Assembly: GCA_023864145.1 (NCBI GenBank)
Contig: JAIVER010000004.1
Coordinates: 1 to 17,952 of the forward strand
Reading direction: 5' to 3'
Source: Thiohalomonas sp.
GTDB lineage: Bacteria > Pseudomonadota > Gammaproteobacteria > GRL18
Length of the DNA stretch: 17,952 nucleotides
Part shown: piece after piece, positions 8,601-16,300 of the stretch
Layout: the number at the start of each line of letters is the position of its first letter
Position numbering within the stretch: position 1 is the stretch's first letter
Notes under the pieces: model-generated
The model's database searches: none
The model's input: only the letters and a program-made list of their open reading frames with translations
What the model was told of the DNA's origin: nothing
Made by a program: the position numbers and the translations under genes

Positions 8601-10092
8601 GTCCAAACTCTGACAGTTTTTTACTCTGACCAAAATGGGCACCCATACCGACAATACTAATGGTTTCATTCGCTGTAGCAGGAGTATTGGATTCAGTTTT
8701 TGATTTTTTCTTTGTTTTTTGCTGATCAGGGATATGTTCTTCAAGGATTAAATGCGCATTGGTACCACCGAAACCAAAGGCGCTGATAGCAGCAACTTTC
8801 TTATTAGATTGAGTATTCTTATTTGCAGAAGGTTTCCAGATTTTATTCTCAGTGAGAATTTTATCTCCGGCAATTTTATCACTTTTAGATGTTATCGGCT
8901 CTTGAATATTAATGGTGGCAGGTATTAAATCATTCTTCATAGAGAGAATAATCTTTAACATACCGGCCATACCTGCTGAGGTGAGCAGATGACCAAAGTT
9001 TGATTTTGCCGTACCCATATCAAAGTGTACATTCTTATCAGCAAAAAAACTTTCCATAGAATGAATTTCTGTATCATCACCCAGCGGCGTACCGGTGGCA
9101 TGACATTCGATATAATCCACGTCTTCCGGATTAATATCAGAGTTCTCATAGGCTCTTTCGTAGCATATCTTCTGCCCGGCTTCATTAGGACTTAAAACAA
9201 ACTTTCCCTTACCATCATTAGATAAGCCGATGCCACTGATCACAGCGTGAATATTATCTCCATCACGAACAGCATCATCATAGCGCTTCAGCACGAACAT
9301 GCCCGCACCTTCACCTGTATTTAAACCACTGGAATTTTTATCCAGAGGACGGCTGATAACCTTTTCAGGAAAGGCTTTAAAGGTTGAAAATCCCATTGAA
9401 ACAAACCAGGGATCAGCCGCACTGACAGCACCGGCCAGCATCATATCAGCTTTATGAGACTGTAAATAGGAGCAGGCCAGTTTCATACTATACAATGATG
9501 ACGCACAGGCAGCATCTAATACCATAGAGACATCACCCAGAGATAATGCTTCATTGATGACACTCGCCGGATGTCCTGCCACCATACCATTATTAAAATC
9601 GCCTGTTGGTTCATCAGCCATGTGAAAGTTTTTATTAGCTAATAAATCTTTTAAGGGTGTTGCTAGCGCCTGATGATACAGGGGTAAAAAAAGTTGATTG
9701 GACTTTTTTGTCGGGAATGATAAATTGCCGAGGATCACACCGCAGCGGGATAAAACATCTGCTTTGTTACTATAACCAGAGTCTTTTAAAGCCTCACGTG
9801 ACACATGTAATGCCCATTGAAAGGTATTATCCAGCCCATTAAGTTGTGCAGCATCCAGAGCATACCCCTGAGAGTCAAACTGGAAGTTATTAATATAACC
9901 ACCCGTCGTACAGTAATATTTATCTTTAGTATCTTTAGCTGGTGAGAAATAATCATCAGGATCACGACCCATTTGTTCTGCTTGTGCAGCAACTCGTGAG
10001 TCTTTATTGGCAACCAGATTTTCCCAATAAGCTTCTGGTGTATCAGCTTCGGGGAATAGGCAGGCCGTTCCAATAATCGCAATTTTATCCAT
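2620..10092 (-). CDS. pfaC: PfaC with embedded PfaB-type AT: KS-CLF-AT-DH-DH PUFA synthase subunit
   Basis: A 2490-aa multidomain subunit. KS about 1-455: Cys in DAACASSL (C196), H331 in CHATGT, H368 in FGH. CLF about 477-935: the Cys position is glutamate (ISSEENS, E684) and the first His motif is lost (IELNNSG), as expected of a non-condensing chain-length factor. AT about 1050-1400: nucleophile S1157 in GHSMGE, probable H1277. A Ser/Gln/Thr-rich linker spans about 1410-1640. Two FabA-like double-hotdog dehydratases follow: DH1 about 1645-2035 (H1932, E1946 in HFRDDPVLAGSLMSEG) and DH2 about 2105-2490 (H2385, E2399 in HFYKDPVMPGSLGLEA). The KS-CLF pair condenses malonyl units and the DHs dehydrate and isomerise to set cis double bonds. 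The AT is normally the separate PfaB; no stand-alone pfaB exists here. No AGPAT or ER domain follows DH2. Start ATG 10092 has GGAG 10 nt upstream. Confidence 0.95.
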   Translation of the reverse strand: MDKIAIIGTACLFPEADTPEAYWENLVANKDSRVAAQAEQMGRDPDDYFSPAKDTKDKYYCTTGGYINNFQFDSQGYALDAAQLNGLDNTFQWALHVSREALKDSGYSNKADVLSRCGVILGNLSFPTKKSNQLFLPLYHQALATPLKDLLANKNFHMADEPTGDFNNGMVAGHPASVINEALSLGDVSMVLDAACASSLYSMKLACSYLQSHKADMMLAGAVSAADPWFVSMGFSTFKAFPEKVISRPLDKNSSGLNTGEGAGMFVLKRYDDAVRDGDNIHAVISGIGLSNDGKGKFVLSPNEAGQKICYERAYENSDINPEDVDYIECHATGTPLGDDTEIHSMESFFADKNVHFDMGTAKSNFGHLLTSAGMAGMLKIILSMKNDLIPATINIQEPITSKSDKIAGDKILTENKIWKPSANKNTQSNKKVAAISAFGFGGTNAHLILEEHIPDQQKTKKKSKTESNTPATANETISIVGMGAHFGQSKKLSEFGHVIYDAQQLTAPLPKNRWQGIEKDTDLLKKFGLASDSKSTIDSVMHVPQGNFIDQFDFDHLYFKIPPEEQAPLLPQQLLMLKVLDEALNDSSLPKGANIGVIVAMEMDLGIHQFRGRIDVAWQLQESLKNSDITLTQEQQQLSELLKDSLHNAVEINQFSSFIGNIIACRICSLWDFSGPAFSISSEENSVFKALEVAQLFLDSGEVDAMVLGAVDLAGGIEHVYLQSQRNETQITHWNIGEGAGAIVLKRQDQINDDERVYANVESLCGVRATSPDSSDAYSGLKEASDNALLQAGIERGDIDYIELNNSGIQSQDAAEIKTLKQLYPQKADKAQTAKPTQTCALGSVKANIGHTFAASGIASIIKTALCLYQRFIPGIPALDTVKNSEDWDAKQFYFPQASRPWLLNSDHKQRYAAINNLGQDNTSFSMILSGTEQNQQAEAPKNNYLDRLSFFLIPLCADSEQDLQTQLSALEGELSLSVNLKQFALKKLTEFKDKVKSHSKYRLSLLAHSVDELQREIQYAIKGVSPAIENNEEWSTPLGSYFTPTPQAKKGKIAFVYPGGFNSYIGMASNLFQLFPEVMDLVSGSTSSLRQMMRTHYVYPQTLNAPDKKALKQLEAEMGEDAVAMFESGIMTSILYTKIIQELLGVQPGTAFGHSMGELSMLFSSGAWSNTDYMSNTLYSTATFHNRLVGEMEVVRQAWNLPPSSEDEKPIWGTYTLRTSPKKAAEVLAEEERVFLIIINAPNEIVIAGDDEACQRVVKKLKWRLFPVPIKDVVHNELVKAEFDALKTLHTMPTTQIKGVDFYTAANYKKTELNEDIIGHNIATFYTHMLDFPKLVNQVYDDGARIFIELGPQSSCTKWVSESLKGKEHLAVGINRKGVDDHTSLLRMAAKLTSHGIDMALEKLYPAPAKQQQNKLSLVKPVILGKEAFSDVILTDENRKKFQTSPYSLKSTVQAVTQIQEQPKVQNNAIPLISKETVAKVKPALKLQAAQGIRLQQANVKAVVNSDISTVAATVRPQISRTASNLTEKSMTQMTSDSSTPSSTSLLSNKAYLILGYQSEMRSKMIQHNIKISEMHSEFMASRHEGLQTLTTSIINSIHSSEQNLQTFLGTSETIASQETVSESNKGIVQQIFPTEYNQPETIIYSEQDLREFAYGKIGKVFGSDYDIIDSYSKRVMLPMDPYLLVTRVTQMNAKKGEFVASTMTTEYDIPHNAWYSTDGQIPTCICIESGQCDLLLISYMGIDFDNKGKYLYRLLDCTLTFLDDQPKEGQTLRYEISINLFVKHKNNLLFFFSYECFVGDKMILKMDNGCAGFFSDEELAVGKGVIHTNEEIEQSAKVTKSLFTPILNCDKTYFAEQDMVHLMNGDLAACYENPLYDKQGTNPSLHFPLEKILMLDRITKLERTAGLWGLGLIEAEKDLQPDEWYFTSHFRDDPVLAGSLMSEGCVQLLQFFMLYLGLQTKTIDARFQTIRNIPQPIRCRGQALPKDRLMTYRLEVTEIGMSPKPYARGNVDIIIDGKIMVDFRDVCLELSEKSEQEKQLLASGRLGVSAPQAIPPQAAVQKPVAQTAVPQAEKKTVMPSLNKKDSRLPVMPPIEVKPALFTEEQIVHFATDDIEACFGKEFALYKQPPPTPQHPPRRPPRTPNGYLQLMHRVLDLTGERHDFDNTTKCTAEYDVAPEVWFCQVNSYPSFAPYSMLMEIALQPNGFLTSHIGSTLIYPDTNLYFRNLDGTGRLLKEIDLRGKTIVNKTTMYSTSAVMNNIIQKFTFELLVDGETFYEGDAVFGFFSAESLSNQVGMEKGKKLLPWYKEEANTQAKRVEFNLTDESQQSLFSSQADKPYYHLAGGILNFLDQSLLVADGGKFGKGYVHSLKVIDETDWFYPCHFYKDPVMPGSLGLEAMIQSLQIFALQQDLGKDLKNPRFGLVEDETKWTYRGQIIPDNEQMTLEVHIKEIRKTAGRVDIVADGNLWKDGLRIYSVENIGLSLQEAE
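2627..2633 (-). promoter_or_regulatory. Shine-Dalgarno of pfaD inside the end of pfaC
   Basis: The minus strand reads CAGGAGGCAGAATAAAATG: AGGAGG, then 9 nt, then the pfaD ATG (2618). It overlaps the last codons of pfaC, so ribosomes finishing pfaC are well placed to start pfaD. It is the clearest ribosome-binding site in the window and fixes the pfaD start. Confidence 0.8.
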
Positions 10093-10318
10093 TTAGAAAA
10101 ATCTCCGCTCTTTCTATTGAGAAGTGTTAATAATGAAATATATTCAGGATAGCTAATTATACCGTCTTGTAGGGGCGAATTTATTCGCCTTATAGATAAT
10201 AAACTCAAAATAGGCGAATGAATTCGCCTCTACAAATACAGCACGTTCAGATTTCATAAGAATATAAGACATGATAAGTAGAAATTCAGCTCTCCTAAAA
10301 AGAAGAGTGCCTGCTACA
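10093..10318 (-). other. 226-bp pfaA-pfaC gap: leader with repeat, weak promoter-like site
   Basis: The gap holds an inverted repeat (10167-10235, listed separately). On the minus strand a perfect TATAAT lies at 10161-10156, just downstream of the repeat, but 17 nt upstream there is only ATAAAT in place of a -35, so a separate pfaC promoter is possible but weak. A small hairpin CTCTTC/GGAGAG (10307-10302 with 10295-10290, one G-T pair) lies 11 nt after the pfaA stop with no T-run. Read-through from pfaA to pfaC remains likely. Confidence 0.35.
10167..10235. repeat. Small inverted repeat element (GTAGRGGCGAAT type)
   Basis: Arms 10167-10190 and 10212-10235 are reverse complements at 22 of 24 positions, separated by 21 nt. 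Each arm begins TTGTAGRGG and is itself nearly palindromic (GGCGAATTYATTCGCC), so it can form nested hairpins. It is non-coding and lies between two genes of the same operon. It looks like a REP- or MITE-like short repeat; elements with the same GCGAATTCATTCGC core are, from memory, scattered through many bacterial genomes. It is unrelated in sequence to the element at 910-1064. Confidence 0.7.
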
Positions 10319-13300
10319 TTATTTTTTTGGTTTAAAGATAGCATTTAGACTTTCACTGACAGTCACCTCAGCACCAAAAGCTCTTGAATAGATATTACCT
10401 TTTAGATCATGAATAACCACATCAGCTTTCATATTAGTATCTGATGTTGAATCAACATCCAGTGAAATATAAAAATCTTCCTTATTAGGAATTGCCTTAT
10501 AGCTCATGACTTTCAAAAACTTCAATGGCAGACTACCCAGATGACGATGCTCTCTTACCCAGACCAGCATTGCCTGGAACATCAGATCCGTTGCAAAAGG
10601 ATTAATTGAGCTAATTGGGAACTGTCCCTGCATTTCATCTTTAATCTTATCCAGATTACACAATAAGGTAAGTTTTTTCATTGAATTATTAACAACTTTC
10701 TCAATACCCTGAAATACAGAGCCGTGGAATAAAGTACCATTGCTATACAATGTTTCACCCGTAGTACTTTGCGTTTCATTTAAATCAGACTGTGTATACA
10801 GTGGTACTTCAGGTATTTCTTTAGCCACTAATATATCCGCCTTATAATGCCATACAGGTTTACCATCTGATTTTTTAGATGAGATGGTCACTTCCAAACG
10901 ACTGATATTATCATCGTTAGAGACTTCTTTAACATCAACCTGATAAGAATCAACCTGAGTTTTATCAAAGACGATACCTTTGAGCACCTGAAAGTTATCA
11001 CACTCAAAGAAGTGATAAGAAGGATTAATACGCTCACAGATATTAGCCATCCACGATAATGCCGTTGCTGACGGCAGTACCGGATTACCGCCAATGAGAT
11101 GATCATTTAAAAATGGATTGTCTTCCAGCAGCAAACTGCTATTAATCAAAAAAGTACGTAAAAGTGTATTGGTTTTATCAATATCAGCGCGCATAGAACT
11201 ACCCAGCAGTAATTGAATCGTTTCAGCTCTGTCCTGATGTAATTCATTACCGAAGATCTCTACCCCTTCTGCAATAGGAATAATCTCTACATCACGTTCT
11301 TTAAAGTAACGCTTTAATTCAGGAGTTACCATACCTCCATCCCATGGTCCCCAGTTAAAGGAAACAACATGACATTTTGGATAGTAATGTCTGAACTGAT
11401 ACGCTGTTTTATTGAGAATTTCATTAGCTACTGAGTAATCAGACTGACCATTATTACCATAAAAGCCTGCTGCTGAAGAAAACATCACCAGATATTCCAA
11501 TGTTTCTTTATTAACCAGTGACAGCATGGCTTCAAGACCATCAATCTTGGTATTCAGAACGGCATTGAAATCATTTTCAGTTTTCTTGTGAATCGGTTTA
11601 TCAGCCAGCACACCTGCACCATGAATCAAACCGGTGATCTTGCCCAGCTTTTTAATAGCTGGTGCTGATTTTTCTTTTAGAGCCTCACTATTGCTGACAT
11701 CAGCACTAATGTATTCAGCCTGTCCAGCCAGCGCAGTAATTTGCTTCAGTGTTTTGCTAATTTCACGCTCAGATTTGATGGCTCTTAAACGTTTGTTAAG
11801 AATAACCGGCGTAGGCATTTCACCTTCTGCCTTCAGCGCTTCCATAATTTTGCGTTTCAGCTCTGTTTCGTCATCACAGCCTTTTGCCCATTCCGGCTCT
11901 GAGCCGGTATAAGGCGCACGACCAGCAAGAATAAAACGGCAATGATATTGCTCGGCTAAGGGCATAATACAGGCTGCTGTTACGCCTTTTGCACCGCCGC
12001 TGACAAGAAATACCGATTCACTGGTAATTTTGCTATTGGCTGTTTCCAGTTTAGTATGCGCTCTGACATCACCAGAGAGTGTCATACGGCCTTTATCAGA
12101 ATGACCCACTTCAGTAATTGATAGATCGGGATCAAATACTTCATCCATAAGAAGCTGAGCAGCATCTTTATCGTTAGTTTCAGGACTAAAATCAATAGCA
12201 CGACAAAATACATCTTCCCATTCAAGATTAGCTGTCTTGATTAAGGCGTTGAGACCGCTCTGATTAAGTTCAAAACGATTATGACCGCCGATACCAATTT
12301 CACCATCCATATAGGAAACGCTGATAAAGAAGTTACGTCCCTGTGCGGGTTTTGTTGTCAATGCTTCTTTAAGATACTTCGCTGTGAAAAATACCATTTT
12401 CAGTACCGTAGACTCACGTTTACTGAATTTGATCTTGCTGCCTTTCGCTGAAGGCTTAGCGCTCAGGTGAATAAAGCCGCTCAGTGATTCTGTACTGGTA
12501 ATTGAATTGAGAGTTTTTGCTAACTCTTCATCCGTAGCCTTTGCTAATTTAATGCTTTGCACACCCTTAGGCAGGCTAGACGGCTTAGCAACCAGTGAGG
12601 TCGGTAATTGCATGACAATGACCTTCCACCCTAATGTCTGCAAAAATTTAGCTGTATTGTACGTCATTTTGTCACCATTATCGGTGATCAGAGAAGTACG
12701 CCCCGTTATAGTGATTTCAGATCCCAGAACATCAGGTCGGGGTAGAAACTTTTTTACCACAACACTTTCGGTGGTCGCAAAAGTGCTTTCATTAGCTGAC
12801 TGTGCAGGATCAACGGACTGCTCTGATAGTGCTCTGCTAATCGTACTGTCCTGAGCCACCAGACTTTTAAGATAATCTACAATTTCTGCCAGAGTACGCA
12901 TTTTAGATAATTCATTTTGATCCATTTCCGGTAATTCAGGGAATTTGCTGGTCATGGTACCAAGGATTTCCACCCGTTTAATGGAGTCAATACCCAGATC
13001 AGCTTCCATATTCATATTCAGATCCAGCATTTCCACGGGATAGCCGGTTTTTTCATTAACAATTTCCAGCATGCCCTGCTTTATTTGCGCTGAATCAATA
13101 CATGTTGTTGCTGCTGGCGCAGCTGCAGGTGAAGAGACTGAAGCTGTTGCACCGGCCTTTTCCTCAACATAATCGACAATTTCTTTCAATGTCTGCATTT
13201 CGGCCAGAGCATTCTGATCCAGCTCAGGCAGATCAGGGAATTTAGATGTCATGGCACCGAGGATTTCAACCCGTTTAATGGAGTCAATCCCCAGATCCGC

Positions 13301-16300
13301 TTCCATATTCATATTCAAATCCAGCATTTCCACGGGATAGCCGGTTTTTTCATTGACAATTTTCAGCATATCCTGCTTTACTTGTGCTGAATCGATACCT
13401 GTTGCTGTTGGTGCTGGTGCAGCTGCAGGTGAAGAGACTGGAGCCATTGCACCCACCTTCCCTTCGACATAATCGACAATTTCTTTCAATGTCTGCATTT
13501 CAGCCAGATCATTTTGATCCAGCTCTGGCAAGTCAGGGAATTTACTGGTCATGGCACCGAGGATTTCAACACGTTTGATCGAGTCAATACCCAGATCGGC
13601 TTCCATATTCATATTCAGATCCAGCATTTCCACCGGATAACCGGTTTTTTCATTGACAATTTCCAGCATACCCTGCTTTATTTGTGCTGAATCGATACCT
13701 GTTGGTGCTGGTGCAGCTGCAGGTGAAGAGACTGGAGCCATTGCACCAGCCTTCTCTTCGACATAATCGACAATTTCTTTCAATGTCTGCATTTCAGCCA
13801 GATCATTTTGATCCAGCTCTGGCAAGTCAGGGAATTTAGATCTTATGACACCGAGGATTTCAACCCGTTTAATGGAGTCAATGCCCAGATCCGCTTCCAT
13901 ATTCATATTCAAATTCAGCATTTCCACGGGATAGCCGGTTTTGTCCTGAACAATTTCCAGCATGCCCTGTTGAATCTGCTGAGCATCTAAATCAGCTGCT
14001 GCTTGAGCAACAGGTACAGGCTTAGAGGCGGCAACTGTCTTTACCGGCTCAGCAATAGTTTTACTGACAGCAGGCTGGGCTTTTACTGGAGCTGGCACAG
14101 GAGCAGATGATGTTGATTGAGTTACAAGCTGTGCTTCCTGAGGTATTTGTTGAACAGTTGAAACAGGTGCGCCAGTCATTAATGAAGCAGTCGATTGGCT
14201 AAATTCAATCTGACTCTTTAAATAACTCTCATGCACTCTCAGTGTATCTTGCTGGTACTGGTGCAGCTCTGATATAGCATGAGTAATATTATCCGGCACT
14301 AATTTGTTTTGTGTAGCAAATTCATCAACTAAATGATGCATCATGTCAAAAAAGCCATGTGAATAATCCTGCTGATTTTGCAGATAATATTCATGTGCTT
14401 TCAATGTGGCTGATTGAGCGAGTAACCAGGCTGACTGATCCTGCGCCTGTGTCACTTGAATCACTTGATTTGCCTGTTGATTCTGCATCGGTACTACCTG
14501 ACCATCAGCTTGTGTGCTGGCTGCAATTCGGGCCTGAGCTTCAGCAGTGATCATGTCGATATTTTCAGCAATTGCCTGCTGTTTAATGGCTTCAATTTGC
14601 TCTGGAGATATTTGCGCTTCCGGTAAAGGTTGCGAAAGATCTTGCGGTAATGTGAGCTGGAAACCATCATTTAATGCATCTTCAAAGGCTTTCTTAGTGG
14701 CATCACTGACATAGTTAGCACCATTGAGCTTAATATTCATACCCGGCTTTTTAGCCAGCGGTTTTTCTACATCACGCTGGTAGACATCTTTTATATTCAG
14801 ATCAACACCAGCAACCTTTAACTGAACTAAGGCATCACGATAAACAGTATCACTGTTTTTCTTAGGTGTGCTGTTCATAGCAACCGCTAAATGAGGTCTG
14901 TCATTTAAAATAGAGTCGACTAATTTAGTCAGTACATTTTTAGGACCGAATTCAACAAATATCGTACCGCCCTGATTGGCAATATTATTAATTTCTTGAG
15001 TAAACTGTACTGAATTGAGCATATTACGCTTGAAGCTTTCTTTAATGTCTTTTGCTACATGAGAATATGGCTGAGCGGTGACATTTGAGAATATAGTCGT
15101 GTGCGGCTTGCTAAATTTAATATTATCAATGGCATCAGAAAATGGCTTGTGTGCGTATTCTACTAATGATGAATGGAATGCCGCTAATACGGGTAATGCA
15201 ACAGCGGAGAAACCATCCTTCTTCAAGGCGTCTTTAGCATCAGCTATAGCCTGAGTCGGTCCGGCAACAACAACTTGTTTGGGTGAATTATAATTGGCAA
15301 TGGCAACGCCCTTATAGGCTTTGAGCTTTTCTTCAATTTCTTTGGCATCACCCATAACCGCCAGCATACTGCCAGCATCATAGGCTTCTTCAGGGTGAGT
15401 ACCCATTGCAATACTTCGAGCACGAGACAAACTATAGAAGTTATCATCGTCAATAATACCCGCAGCCCATAAAGCGGTCAGTTCACCATAGCTATGACCG
15501 GCAACAAAATCCGGCTTAAAACCAGCCTGTTGAGTCATTTTATATAAACCAGCACTGACTGCACCTACGGCAGGCTGAATATATTGTGTCAGTTTGAGTT
15601 TTTCTGCCTGTGCTTTTTTACCTTCTTCTGTAAATACTTCTTCCGGGAAAACAACGCGAGTAATAGAGGTATCATTATCACCCAGTAATAACTGCCCCAT
15701 TTCTGCAAAGGTTTCACGCATTGGCGGGAAGTTAACAGTCAGCTCTTTACACATATCCAGATACTGAGAGCCCTGACCTGAGAACAATGCTACGACTTTT
15801 GCATCTTCAGGCAATGCTGCTGTTCGATAATGAAGACCACTAAAGTGATCCCATGTATCGTTTTTATAGCCTGTTGCCTGTTCTTTTTGTAATTGTTCTA
15901 TGGAAGTGTTAAGCAACTCCATCACAGCTTGTTGATTTTTAGCGATAAAACCGATTCGCGCATGGTTTCTGGGAATATCATTCTGTTCAGCTTCCTGAGC
16001 AAAATTATAGTATTCCAGTCCCGTATTATCAGTAGTTAATGCCTTAGACCATGACTGGCATTTTGTCGTTAAGGCATCAGCTGACTCAGCATACAGTATA
16101 AATGAACGCGGCACATCATGCAGACGGTAATCTTTACCTGATGTTTTATCCATTTCGCTCTGATATTCTTCTAATACAAAATGATAGTTACTACCACCAA
16201 AACCAAATGAACTCACACCGGCACGACGCGGTGTTTTGGCTGTATTAATCCAGGGGCGAGTATCAGTGTTGAGATAAAAAGAAGACTCTTCTATGCCTAA

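Noticed and set aside
8654..8665. Possible separate gene for the CLF/AT part of pfaC, i.e. a hidden pfaB start
   Set aside because: The frame is open without a stop from KS to DH2, and no internal ATG with a good ribosome-binding site at a domain border was seen.
9786..10344. Minus-strand frames of 140 and 63 codons around the pfaA-pfaC gap
   Set aside because: They overlap the pfaC start in another frame or run through the inverted repeat; the peptides show no family features.
12884..13993. Regularly spaced repeats near 300 bp as a possible CRISPR or satellite array
   Set aside because: The units are in frame and encode ACP domains with the LGIDSIK motif; the period is far too long for CRISPR.
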